Part shown: piece after piece, positions 24,050 to 31,667 of the stretch | Numbering within the stretch: the stretch's first letter is position 1 | How the letters are laid out: each line of letters starts with the position of its first letter | Source: Acidimicrobiia bacterium | GTDB lineage: Bacteria > Actinomycetota > Acidimicrobiia > Spongiisociales > UBA5794 | DNA: 32,453 bases | NCBI GenBank assembly: GCA_029287195.1 | Contig: JARFRN010000220.1 | Coordinates: forward strand, 1-32,453 | Direction: 5' to 3' | Translations under genes and position numbers: made by a program | Notes under the pieces: model-generated | What the model was told of the DNA's origin: nothing | What the model saw: only the letters and a program-made list of their open reading frames with translations | Databases searched by the model: none

Positions 24050-24682
24050 ATGGCATCACTGTGGCAGAAGACGATGTTCTACCTTGGACTTGTCGACGAC
24101 GAGGATATCGAGGCGGCCGAAGCCGCAGCCGAAGATCCCCAGCCGGCGGTTCGGACTGTTGAATCTCCTCAGCCTGCGGAGCGATCGCAGACCACGAGGG
24201 TTGGTCGAGCCAGTAGCGCAGTCGCCGGGCGTCGCGTCGAACCCCCCGCACCAATGCGCCGCCGGGTGTCCGAAAACGCCGAACACGCCGAGGCCGGGGT
24301 GCTGGTCACCCCCGGATCGAATCGCACGGTGGGGTCGGACCAACCTGCCACAGCGATCGGCGGTTCCTCCCGTTCTGGACGGTCCACCACGCCGGAAAGG
24401 GAGGCAGCAATCATCGAGGCCCGGACTCTGGCTGATGCGCAAACGCTTGCCGACCACATCCGGGATGGCCGGCCGGTAGTGCTCGACCTTCGAGAAACAG
24501 AAACGGCGATGGTCCGTCGGCTCGTCGACTTCTCGAGCGGATTGACTTATGCGCTCGATGGGCGGATGGTGAAGGTGGCAACCGGAGTAATCCTGGTGAC
24601 CCCGCACGGATCGACCGTCGGTGTTGAAGAGCGCCGTCGGCTGGCTGCACTTGGTCTCTACGACGCGGCTCCCGGCAACTGA
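24050..24682 (+). CDS. sepF: SepF, membrane anchor of FtsZ
   Basis: SepF anchors FtsZ to the membrane in organisms without FtsA. The 210-residue protein has the N-terminal amphipathic helix (MASLWQKTMFYLGLVDDED, 1-19), a disordered linker rich in Pro, Ser and Arg (about 20-115) and the globular SepF domain (about 118-205) with LADHIRDGRPVVLDLRE, RLVDFSSGLTYALDG and VKVATGVILVTPHG. The partner site is probably DDLDIPGFV of FtsZ. The linker is longer than in Bacillus SepF. Its TGA shares one base with the yggT ATG. Confidence 0.95.
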   Translation: MASLWQKTMFYLGLVDDEDIEAAEAAAEDPQPAVRTVESPQPAERSQTTRVGRASSAVAGRRVEPPAPMRRRVSENAEHAEAGVLVTPGSNRTVGSDQPATAIGGSSRSGRSTTPEREAAIIEARTLADAQTLADHIRDGRPVVLDLRETETAMVRRLVDFSSGLTYALDGRMVKVATGVILVTPHGSTVGVEERRRLAALGLYDAAPGN

Positions 24683-24948
24683 TGGGGCTCATTTGCCTCC
24701 TGCTCAATCTTGCATCTCTGGCGCTGTTTGCGTGGATAATCCTCAGCTACGTGGTGAATTTCGGCCGGCTGCCCTGGGGCCATCCGGTCCGAAAGATCTA
24801 TGACGCCCTGTCGAAAGCCATCAATCCGATCTTGGTGCCAATCCGACGGGTGATGCCGCCGGTGCGGGCCGGGAGCATTGGACTGGATCTGTCACCGCTG
24901 GTTCTCTTCCTGATAATCATCGTGTTGCGCAGCGTGCTGGGGTGCTGA
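24682..24948 (+). CDS. YggT-family membrane protein
   Basis: An 88-residue membrane protein with two hydrophobic helices (about 3-24 and 68-86) and the family-typical middle part NPILVPIRRVMPP. YggT proteins are common between sepF and divIVA in Gram-positive bacteria; their molecular role is unsettled, with links to cell shape and osmotic behaviour. The ATG at 24682 overlaps the sepF stop by one base, so the two are probably translated together. About 93 nt then separate it from divIVA. Confidence 0.88.
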   Translation: MGLICLLLNLASLALFAWIILSYVVNFGRLPWGHPVRKIYDALSKAINPILVPIRRVMPPVRAGSIGLDLSPLVLFLIIIVLRSVLGC

Positions 24949-25007
24949 GCCAAGATTCAAAAGGGTGCCGTCACCGACTCATCGCGGGCTAGCGGAGTCT
25001 CGCGAGA

Positions 25008-25035
25008 TTCACAGCCGCCTCAGAACGGTTACGAT
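25008..25035 (+). promoter_or_regulatory. Predicted divIVA promoter, possibly giving a leaderless mRNA
   Basis: TTCACA (25008-25013) and TACGAT (25030-25035) with a 16-nt spacer resemble a housekeeping promoter. The start codon at 25042 lies only 6 nt after the -10, where transcription would begin, and no ribosome site is visible. A leaderless transcript, common in actinobacteria, is therefore likely. Confidence 0.5.
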
Positions 25036-25041
25036 TCGGAT

Positions 25042-25950
25042 GTGGGTTTCTCCAGCGAAGACGCGCGGCGGTTCCAGTTCTCGGGAACCAAACATTCTTA
25101 CGATGCTTCTGAAGTCGAGGAGTTCCGGGCCCGAGTGACCGAAGCTCTTCTCGCCTACGAGGCAGGTGACACAGCGGCGTCCGCTGCCGCGGCCTCCGCA
25201 CATGATGCTGACCTCGCCGCCGCCCAGCGGGTTCGTCAGCAGGCCGTCCAGTTGGCCGAGCGAATGCTCCGAGAAGTCATGGGCTCCTCCGGTGATGCGG
25301 TCGCTGGTATCGACATATGGCAGGACGCGGCAATGACTCGGGCGCTGGCGGATGAGGAACTTGCCTTTGCGCAGGAAGAGTCGAATCGACTCCATGCGAT
25401 TGGGGCTGCAGAACGCGATGAGTTGCGTGCCACCTACGATCGGGAGCGGAACCAGCTTCGAGCCGAATTACACCGGGAGCTGCAAGACTCGCGTGCTGCT
25501 GCGGATGAAGAGGCGGAGCGCATCCGGGCGGCAGCTCAGGCTGAAGCATCAGCGATTCTCGAGAAGGCGCTCGGTAGCGTCGAGCGGGCCCGTATCCAGG
25601 CCGCCGACGAAGTGCACCGCATGGAGCGCCGCATGGCTGTGTTGCAGAGGGCGCTTGCCGATGCCGAGGGGCGATTCCGGAGGTTGGCCGCTACCGCAGC
25701 TAATGAGGTGGGGACCTTGAGCGCCCTTGCCGATCAGGACGTAGCCGTTGCCGCCGTTGAGGCACCTCCCCTCCAAGTGACCAAAGTCGACCTGACAGAC
25801 GAGGCGTTGCGGCAAATGGATGGCGAATCGATACCGGCTGAGCCCGATCCGGGGGGTCTCCCAGGCCGCAACAAGGATGTCGGGTTCTACCAACGGCGCC
25901 TGGCAGGTCTCCGGGACCGTCTGGAGAAGAGCGGTCACCCGCCGGAGTGA
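25042..25950 (+). CDS. divIVA: DivIVA/Wag31-type coiled-coil polarity protein
   Basis: A 302-residue protein with a DivIVA-like N-terminal part (FSSEDARRFQFSGTKHSYDA, then SEVEEFRARV, 3-32) and long coiled-coil regions (about 100-225) rich in Ala, Glu and Arg. DivIVA marks poles and septa by sensing membrane curvature and in actinobacteria organises polar growth. The usual GYDxxEVD motif reads SYDASEVEEF. The start is GTG 25042; an ATG overlaps it at 25040 in another frame. The C-terminal end (residues 245-302) is polar and unlike known forms. It closes the dcw-linked run of genes. Confidence 0.85.
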   Translation: MGFSSEDARRFQFSGTKHSYDASEVEEFRARVTEALLAYEAGDTAASAAAASAHDADLAAAQRVRQQAVQLAERMLREVMGSSGDAVAGIDIWQDAAMTRALADEELAFAQEESNRLHAIGAAERDELRATYDRERNQLRAELHRELQDSRAAADEEAERIRAAAQAEASAILEKALGSVERARIQAADEVHRMERRMAVLQRALADAEGRFRRLAATAANEVGTLSALADQDVAVAAVEAPPLQVTKVDLTDEALRQMDGESIPAEPDPGGLPGRNKDVGFYQRRLAGLRDRLEKSGHPPE

Positions 25951-26196
25951 GGGCTCGGCTTCCGGCGTTGCAACTCGGTGACGGCCACACAGCATTGACA
26001 TTGGACTCGCCTCGTCCCCGGCTCCCTCCGGGAAGTTCTGGGCGGCGCCCACCAGCTTGCGGCTGCTACCGGCTGACCGGGCGGGGTTGAGCGCGGCAGG
26101 TCGGACGAGCGGGAACTGTTCCACCCACACCGGGTTTCGGGAGTTCGTCCTGGTCTGAGTTCCCATGGAGCTCGGTCGAGCAGCAGCTGCCGCACT
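25951..26196. other. Non-coding gap between divIVA and the yggU homologue
   Basis: No convincing gene lies in these 246 nt. Several short GC-rich inverted repeats are present: CCCGG/CCGGG near 26017-26031, GGGCGGCGCCC near 26040-26050, CAGC/GCTG near 26053-26065 and GGAAC/GTTCC near 26112-26122. TTGACA occurs at 25995-26000 but without a matching -10. The gap may hold the divIVA terminator and the promoter of the next run. Confidence 0.4.
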
Positions 26197-26505
26197 ATGG
26201 TCCCGGCGATGAGGGCATCTCGTGTCGTACGCAGCCACCCGAGTGGCTCGATGATTACCGTGTGGGTCGTGCCCCGGGCGCGCCGGAACCAGGTCACAGG
26301 TGTCTACTCCGATGCGCTCCGGGTGCGGATCGCAGCTCCTGCGGAGAAGGGCCGGGCAAACAAGGAACTGCTGGCCTACCTGTCAGATCTCCTCGGCGTG
26401 TCATTACAGCTTGGAGGGGGCGCAGGTTCGCGGCGAAAAAGGCTCATTGCTTCGGGCGTGGAGGCCGGCGAACTGGCAGAACGCATTGCGCGGCTCGTCG
26501 AATAG
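26197..26505 (+). CDS. YggU/DUF167 family protein
   Basis: A small protein of up to 102 residues with the DUF167 pattern: VWVVPRARRNQVTGV, ALRVRIAAPAEKGRANKELL, then YLSDLLGV and SRRKRLIASG. The fold is known from structural work on E. coli YggU, but its function is unknown; it often lies near yggS and yggT. The start is unsure: ATG 26197, ATG 26209 and ATG 26251 are all in frame; family alignment (RSHPSGSMITVWVVP) favours 26197 or 26209. None has a strong ribosome site. The next gene's upstream ATG follows 6 nt after its stop. Confidence 0.8.
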   Translation: MVPAMRASRVVRSHPSGSMITVWVVPRARRNQVTGVYSDALRVRIAAPAEKGRANKELLAYLSDLLGVSLQLGGGAGSRRKRLIASGVEAGELAERIARLVE

Positions 26506-26556
26506 GCACAAATGCACTCCATCCTGTTATCGTCCCGGGCTGCAGAGGAGGTCCTG

Positions 26557-26928
26557 TTGACTAGAAGTCTTGCCAAATCAACCTTGGAGCGGCTTCGGCG
26601 CAAGCTGGATGCTGAGGAGGAGCGCCTCGTCGCCGTAATCGAGGAATTCGACAAGGTCTTTGCCGAAGCCAACATGGGTTCAGCCAGCGCCGAGCACAGC
26701 GCGGATCCGAACAGTGCGGACGGTGGTTCGCTGGCGCTCGAGCTGGAGATGGATCTGTCTGTCTTGGAGAACGCCAGGGAGCTGCTCTCCAAGGTGCATG
26801 CGGCTCAGAAGCGGATGGACAACGGCACCTATGGGCACTGCGTGGTCAGTGGGAAAGCAATCCCGGTGGAACGGCTCGAGGCACTGCCTTACGCAACGAC
26901 ACTGGTCGAGTACGCCGATCAGGTCTAG
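26557..26928 (+). CDS. DksA/TraR-like protein with degenerate zinc finger
   Basis: A protein of about 123 residues with the DksA/TraR layout: an N-terminal coiled coil (LERLRRKLDAEEERLVAVIE), a middle helix pair, and the C-terminal NGTYGHCVVSGKAIPVERLE followed by ALPYATTLVEYADQV. DksA-type proteins enter the RNA polymerase secondary channel and tune transcription with ppGpp. Zinc-containing versions have C-x2-C...C-x2-C; here only the first Cys remains (HCVVS, and TTLVEYA where two Cys are expected), so zinc binding should be lost. I chose TTG 26557 because GAGGAGG lies 5 nt upstream; an in-frame ATG at 26512 is the alternative. It may form a unit with lspA and the RluD-type gene. Confidence 0.78.
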   Translation: MTRSLAKSTLERLRRKLDAEEERLVAVIEEFDKVFAEANMGSASAEHSADPNSADGGSLALELEMDLSVLENARELLSKVHAAQKRMDNGTYGHCVVSGKAIPVERLEALPYATTLVEYADQV

Positions 26929-26969
26929 CGCAGGCAGCCCAACCCACGCATCGGGCGTGGGATGTCACC

Positions 26970-27461
26970 ATGGCTAGCCTCACCCAGCATCTCGAATCTC
27001 GGCACGCAATTCGTCTTGCCGCCATCACAGGTCTGCTCGTCCTCGGAATCGACCAGATCACCAAGAATCTGGCCAGGGATTACTTCCAGGATGGGCCCTA
27101 TTCGGTAATCGGCGACTGGCTTCGAGTCCGCTATGCGGAGAACCCTGGAGCGGCCTTCTCGAGCTTCACCGGCTCCGGTCCCCTGATCGGTTTGATAGCG
27201 ATTGGTGTCGTGGTCTTTCTCGTATACCTAGTTGCGAGGACGAGTCGTCGCATCGACATTGTGGCGCTAGGGCTGATCCTCGGGGGTGCGCTTGGCAATC
27301 TTGCCGACCGCGTGTTCCGTGGCGAGGGCGTGTTGGACGGTGCGGTGGTCGACTGGATCGACTGGTGGTTCATTCCTACGTTCAACGTTGCCGATGCGGC
27401 GCTCAACGTAGGGGTAGCCATCTTGCTAATCGCAGCCGTCTTTCATCCTGATCGTGGTTGA
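26970..27461 (+). CDS. lspA: LspA, lipoprotein signal peptidase
   Basis: The aspartic membrane protease cuts signal peptides from prolipoproteins just before the lipidated Cys. The 163-residue protein has four hydrophobic segments and the family motifs: IDQITKNL (27-34), ENPGAAFS (57-64), GGALGNLADRVFRG with catalytic D113, VVDWID and FNVADAALNVG with catalytic D142. Its likely clients include the lipoprotein at 2581. The stop overlaps the GTG start of the pseudouridine synthase gene by 8 nt, a pairing conserved in many bacteria. Confidence 0.95.
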   Translation: MASLTQHLESRHAIRLAAITGLLVLGIDQITKNLARDYFQDGPYSVIGDWLRVRYAENPGAAFSSFTGSGPLIGLIAIGVVVFLVYLVARTSRRIDIVALGLILGGALGNLADRVFRGEGVLDGAVVDWIDWWFIPTFNVADAALNVGVAILLIAAVFHPDRG

Positions 27462-28392
27462 ACGCGCGACTGTCGTTGTGACCGAAGATCTGGCAGGCGT
27501 CCGGCCGGACCGGGTCCTGGCGGTCCTAGCCGGTCTGAGCCGCTCCGTAGCGCAGCGCCTTATCAGCGCCGGCCAGGTGCGCGTCGGAGAAAGCACCGTC
27601 GATCGGTCTACCCGAGTGTGTGCCGGGGATACACTCGACTACCCGATCCCAGCGGAGGCTGAGCACCTTGAGCCGGAGCCCGTCGATTTTGCAGTTGCTT
27701 TCGATGATGGGGACTTGCTGGTTGTCAACAAACCGCCGGGGCTCGTGGTGCATCCCGGGGCGGGTCACCGCCGGGGGACGCTCGTGCACGGTCTCGTCTA
27801 CCGATATCCAGAGCTGAGAGCGCTGGGCGAGGAACATCGTTGGGGACTCGTTCATCGGTTGGATCGCGACACGTCCGGTGTGTTGCTCGTTGCCCGGACC
27901 GTCGCCAGCCATGAATTCCTGCAGGCCGAATTGAAGGCGCGCCGGGTCGGTCGGAGCTATGTCGCGCTCGTCAACGGCAGGCTCGATGCGGCCACAGGCA
28001 CCATCGATGCCCCGATGGGACGCGATCGCGCTCGACCAACTCGGATGGCCGTGGTGAGCGACGGTCGCCCGGCACGTACCCATTTCAGGCGACTCGCCGA
28101 GTGGGCGGATTCGAGTTTGATTGCGTTGGAGCTGGAAACGGGCCGCACTCACCAGATCCGAGTCCATCTGGCATCGATAGGACACCCCGTGGTCGGCGAC
28201 CTCACCTACGGCGGTGGGGGGAGTGTTCTCGGCGATGCCGGCCGGGTATGGCTTCATGCGAGCCAGATTCGCTTCCCGACGATTGACGGCGGACGGCACG
28301 AGGTAGGGGCGGTTTTGGCCGAGGATCTCCGACGATCATTGGCCGTGATGGGGGAGCCGAACAACGGTGCGGATGAAATCAGCCGCCTGTAG
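27454..28392 (+). CDS. RluD-type large-subunit rRNA pseudouridine synthase
   Basis: This 312-residue protein has an N-terminal S4 RNA-binding domain (about 12-75, with RPDRVLAVL and SRSVAQRLISAGQVRV) and the RluA-family catalytic domain. The catalytic Asp is D137 in GLVHRLDRDTSG (131-142); LVVNKPPGLVVHPGAG, RTHQIRVHLASIGHPVVGD and the final WLHA fit as well. RluD modifies 23S rRNA helix 69 at 1911, 1915 and 1917. Which RluA/C/D subtype this is cannot be fixed from sequence alone, but S4 plus linkage to lspA favours RluD. GTG 27454 overlaps lspA. Confidence 0.92.
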   Translation: MVERATVVVTEDLAGVRPDRVLAVLAGLSRSVAQRLISAGQVRVGESTVDRSTRVCAGDTLDYPIPAEAEHLEPEPVDFAVAFDDGDLLVVNKPPGLVVHPGAGHRRGTLVHGLVYRYPELRALGEEHRWGLVHRLDRDTSGVLLVARTVASHEFLQAELKARRVGRSYVALVNGRLDAATGTIDAPMGRDRARPTRMAVVSDGRPARTHFRRLAEWADSSLIALELETGRTHQIRVHLASIGHPVVGDLTYGGGGSVLGDAGRVWLHASQIRFPTIDGGRHEVGAVLAEDLRRSLAVMGEPNNGADEISRL

Positions 28393-28462
28393 CGCAGTCC
28401 TCGGCGTTCAGGGCAACGTCCAAGGTAGTCTGAGGAACCGGGGCCGATAAAGGAGCGTCTGG

Positions 28463-29938
28463 ATGCCGGCACATTACGAGCGCCTCTCGTACCTCGACAA
28501 CTCCTTTTTGGCTCTCGAGTCGCGCACTACTCACATGCACGTTGCCGGGATCGCGATATTCGACGGCGAAGGTTTGCGCGGCTCCAGCGGCGGGATCGCC
28601 ACCAACCGCATTCGAAATCTGGTCGAGTCCAAGCTGCACCTCATCCCGCGCTATCGCCAGCGACTGGCATGGGTGCCGTTGGAGAAGCACCCGGTGTGGG
28701 TCGACGACGCATCGTTCAATATCGAATACCACGTGCGGCACTACAGCCTTCCCCGCCCCGGATCATTCGATCAGCTGCGCTCGCTCGTGGGATTGATCAT
28801 GTCTCAGCAACTTGATCGTACCCGGCCGTTGTGGGAGCTGAATGTCGTGGAGGGGCTGGAAGAGGGTCGTTTTGCGATCGTGTCCAAAATCCACCATTGC
28901 ATGATCGATGGAATTGCCGGCGTTGACCTGATGGCCGTTCTGCTAAGCCTGGCGCCAAGTGACGAGGTCGAGGATCCGGTGCCATTTGTGCCCCGCAGGG
29001 TTCCCGCCGACAGCGAGCTGTTCGTTCGTGAAACCGCCAGGCGCACCAGTCGGGCGCTCGGTGCACTGAGATCGGTTCGACAGCTGGGTGAAGATACTCG
29101 AGGACTCGTTCTAGAAGGGGCCTACCGGGCTCGGGCCGCAGGCCATTCGCTGTCATCTGGATGGCTTACCAGGGCGTCGAGAACACCGCTGAATGGAAAG
29201 ATCGGATCGAGTCGCCTATTCGGCACACTGGCGACCCCGTTGAGCAAGGTGAAGGAGGTGAAGGATGCGGCGGGCGGCAGCGTCAACGACGTCGTTCTGG
29301 CAACGGTTGCGGGGGGAGTGAGGCGGTTTCTTGCGGAAACGAGAGAGTTCGACGTCTCAGACTTGGATTTCCGCGCAATGGCACCAGTATCGGTTCGGTC
29401 CCTCGACCAGCGAGGCACTCTCGGCAACCACGTTGCCATGTGGCTGGTTTCATTACCGGTTGGCGAGCCGGATCCGCTTGTTCAACTCGACCAGGTCAAG
29501 CGGGCAACGCAACGGCTCAAGGAGACCGACCAAGCACTAGGCGCGGCCACACTCGTCAGGCTGTCGGCTGGGGCGCCGGCAACGCTCGTGTCGATGGCGA
29601 GTCGCTTGGCAACCGGAGTGCGGCCGTTCAACATGACTGTGACCAACGTTCCGGGTCCCCAGTTCCCGCTCTATCTATTGGAGGCGAAGATGCTGGAGTC
29701 ATACGCGCTCGTTCCGTTGTGGCAAGAGCACGGTGTTGGGGTGGCTCTGTTTTCGTATGCCGGCACCGTGTTCTGGGGATTCAATGCCGATTACGACGTG
29801 GTACCCGATGTCGATGGGTTTGCAAGAGCCATGGAAGATGCATTCGACGAGCTGTACGAGGCTGCAGTGTCGGGGCGGCGTCCGGTGCACCAAACCAAGG
29901 GGAAACCCAAGAAGAGACCACCTCTAGGGTCGGCGTAA
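28463..29938 (+). CDS. Wax ester synthase / acyl-CoA:diacylglycerol acyltransferase (WS/DGAT)
   Basis: A 491-residue bifunctional acyltransferase of the Tgs/AtfA family, making triacylglycerol or wax esters for storage lipid. The catalytic motif HHxxxDG is H144-H-C-M-I-D149-G (KIHHCMIDG). The N-terminus (RLSYLDNSFLALESRTTHMH) and the PLWE motif (DRTRPLWELNVVEGL) are typical, as is TNVPGPQFPLYLLEAKM in the C-terminal domain. ATG 28463 has AAAGGAG about 9 nt upstream. It is typical of mycolic and other lipid-storing actinobacteria. It converges with the phosphofructokinase gene, whose stop is only 6 nt away. No transmembrane segment is visible. Confidence 0.93.
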   Translation: MPAHYERLSYLDNSFLALESRTTHMHVAGIAIFDGEGLRGSSGGIATNRIRNLVESKLHLIPRYRQRLAWVPLEKHPVWVDDASFNIEYHVRHYSLPRPGSFDQLRSLVGLIMSQQLDRTRPLWELNVVEGLEEGRFAIVSKIHHCMIDGIAGVDLMAVLLSLAPSDEVEDPVPFVPRRVPADSELFVRETARRTSRALGALRSVRQLGEDTRGLVLEGAYRARAAGHSLSSGWLTRASRTPLNGKIGSSRLFGTLATPLSKVKEVKDAAGGSVNDVVLATVAGGVRRFLAETREFDVSDLDFRAMAPVSVRSLDQRGTLGNHVAMWLVSLPVGEPDPLVQLDQVKRATQRLKETDQALGAATLVRLSAGAPATLVSMASRLATGVRPFNMTVTNVPGPQFPLYLLEAKMLESYALVPLWQEHGVGVALFSYAGTVFWGFNADYDVVPDVDGFARAMEDAFDELYEAAVSGRRPVHQTKGKPKKRPPLGSA

Positions 29939-29944
29939 TCGGAC

Positions 29945-30973
29945 TCAGCCGAAGAAGGCGGCTGCAGTGGCGTAGAGCTGCTCACTGACCCCACGTATCT
30001 CTGCGCATGCTTCTTGCAGTGGAACCGGAACGATATCTTCGCCTCGAACTGCAGCCATGACGCCGCGGCGGCCCTCGATGGCATATCCGGCGGCAGCAAC
30101 GCCAAGTCGGGTTGCCAATACCCGATCGAAGGCTGAAGGAGTGCCCCCGCGCTGGACATGGCCGAGGACCGTGACTCTGGTTTCGAAGCCGGTAAGCTCT
30201 TCGAGTATCGCAGCGACCTGATAGCTCACTCCACCGAGCCGGTCGAAACCGAAGGCGTCCTTTCGACTGGGCTGGAGCGCGCTCCCCGCCGGCGGAGCGA
30301 TACCTTCGGCAACCACAACGATGGAATAGCGGCGACCGCGCCGATGCCTAGCCCGAATGATCTCTGCCACACTCTCCAGGTCGCACTCGACTTCGGGAAT
30401 GAGGATGGCATCTGCGCCACCCGCAATGCCGGCGTAGGTAGCGATCCAGCCCTTCGATCGACCCATGACCTCCACCACAATCACCCGATTGTGTGATTCG
30501 GCAGTGCTCGCAAGCCGGTCGATGGCGTTGGTCGCTACCTGGACTGCGGTGTCGAAGCCGAAGGTGACGTCGGTACCTGCGATGTCGTTGTCGATAGTCT
30601 TGGGAACGCCGACAACCGGCAGGCCCTCCTCCCAGAGCCGGAGCGCCGAGCGAAGGGTGCCATCGCCGCCGATGACGATCACGCAGTCCAGACCATTCTG
30701 CTTGATCGTACGCTCGCAGCTCTTGTAGCCGTCGCCGTGCACGTAGGGGTCCATCCGCGAGGTGCCGAGTATGGTGCCGCCCCGAAATAGGATGCCGCGC
30801 ACGGCATCCCGATCCAGAGGTACCGTATCGCCCTCCATGAGACCTTCCCAACCGTTCCTGATGCCGACGACCTCGGTATCTGCCTCGCCCAACGCCCCGG
30901 CGGTCACACCGCGTATCACTGCGTTGAGCCCCGGGCAGTCGCCGCCGGCTGTTAACACTCCGATTACTGGCAT
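29945..30973 (-). CDS. pfkA: 6-phosphofructokinase, ATP-type signature (GGDGT)
   Basis: Phosphofructokinase of the PfkA family, committing glucose carbon to glycolysis. The 342 residues hold TAGGDCPGLNAVIRG (8-22), GGDGT (102-106), PKTIDND (124-130, catalytic D128) and VMGRSKGWIA with HVQRGGTPSAFDR near the end. The Gly after GGD (G105; E. coli G104) is the ATP-type residue, while K125 (E. coli G124) is shared with PPi-dependent and group III enzymes; this G/K pair is reported for ATP-dependent actinobacterial enzymes. ATG 30973 follows AGGAGTG. It converges with the WS/DGAT gene and diverges from the stress protein gene. Confidence 0.9.
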   Translation of the reverse strand: MPVIGVLTAGGDCPGLNAVIRGVTAGALGEADTEVVGIRNGWEGLMEGDTVPLDRDAVRGILFRGGTILGTSRMDPYVHGDGYKSCERTIKQNGLDCVIVIGGDGTLRSALRLWEEGLPVVGVPKTIDNDIAGTDVTFGFDTAVQVATNAIDRLASTAESHNRVIVVEVMGRSKGWIATYAGIAGGADAILIPEVECDLESVAEIIRARHRRGRRYSIVVVAEGIAPPAGSALQPSRKDAFGFDRLGGVSYQVAAILEELTGFETRVTVLGHVQRGGTPSAFDRVLATRLGVAAAGYAIEGRRGVMAAVRGEDIVPVPLQEACAEIRGVSEQLYATAAAFFG

Positions 30974-31117
30974 GGGTCACTCCTGTCTCGGGGCCGAACG
31001 CTAGCGGCCTGCGATCGACTTGGCGCTCGGCCGAGTGACCGGGCACCCGCGGCTGGCCGCGGGCAGGTGGCACGACTACCAACGGGAGAGCGCGTCGGCC
31101 ACAGAGCCATTCGACCC

Positions 31118-31146
31118 TTCACCACCGGGTGGCGACCGGGTAAGTT
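31118..31146 (+). promoter_or_regulatory. Possible promoter of the universal stress protein gene
   Basis: TTCACC (31118-31123) and TAAGTT (31141-31146) are spaced by 17 nt. The site is in the 197-nt divergent gap between the phosphofructokinase and stress protein genes, 24 nt before the ATG. The match is moderate. Confidence 0.35.
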
Positions 31147-31170
31147 GAAATTGTCGACGCAGGAGGTTTC

Positions 31171-31620
31171 ATGAAACAGCCGGTCTGGGACGTCAACAAT
31201 GTGGTTGCAGGGATCGATGGGTCCGAGCAGTCCCGACATGCTGCAACCGTGAGCGCCGACATCGCACGGCGCAACGGGGCGACGCTGCATCTCGTGACAA
31301 TTGTCCGGCCTCCCGAAGGGTGGTGGGGCATCGTCGGTTCTCCGCCTACGCCTTCGGCGTTGAGCAAGTCACTTACCGACGCACAGCGTGAGATTCTCGA
31401 TTCTGTGGTGGCTGCGCTGGATCTGACAGATCTAGAGGTCATCCAGGTCGAGGACGTTGGTGACCCGGCGCGCATGCTTCTCGACTACGCCAACAAGGTC
31501 GACGCAGATGTAATGGTCATCGGACGTCGCGGCGCCGGTCTCATCGAGCGCATCATGCTCGGCTCTGTCGCCAATCGGGTCGCGCACGACGCCCAATGTC
31601 CCGTGTTGCTGGTTCCCTAG
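31171..31620 (+). CDS. Universal stress protein (UspA family, ATP-binding type)
   Basis: A single-domain UspA protein of 149 residues with the ATP-binding layout: VVAGIDGSEQSRHAATVSAD at the N-terminus and GRRGAGLIERIMLGSVANRV near the end, matching G-2x-G-9x-G-S. It is therefore probably of the ATP-binding, not the UspA-E. coli, type. In actinobacteria such proteins respond to hypoxia, starvation or energy state. ATG 31171 follows AGGAGG. Lying between two phosphofructokinase genes of opposite phosphoryl-donor type, it may respond to energy state, but this is inference. Confidence 0.9.
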   Translation: MKQPVWDVNNVVAGIDGSEQSRHAATVSADIARRNGATLHLVTIVRPPEGWWGIVGSPPTPSALSKSLTDAQREILDSVVAALDLTDLEVIQVEDVGDPARMLLDYANKVDADVMVIGRRGAGLIERIMLGSVANRVAHDAQCPVLLVP

Positions 31621-31635
31621 GGCCGTGATCAAGCG

Positions 31636-31651
31636 GTGCGCGACAGCGCGC
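31636..31651. terminator. Short GC hairpin between convergent genes
   Basis: GTGCGC (31636-31641) pairs with GCGCGC (31646-31651), one G·T included, around the loop GACA. It lies in the 47-nt gap between the convergent stress protein and phosphofructokinase genes. There is no T-run on either side, so a bidirectional terminator role is only suggested. Confidence 0.3.
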
Positions 31652-31667
31652 GGCGATTGAGCAGAGA

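Noticed and set aside
25951-26196. A T-box leader (ileS follows divIVA in some actinobacteria)
   Set aside because: No ileS is present, and the GGGTGG-ACCGCG core is missing on the plus strand; a similar string on the minus strand is in the wrong order and has no gene after it.
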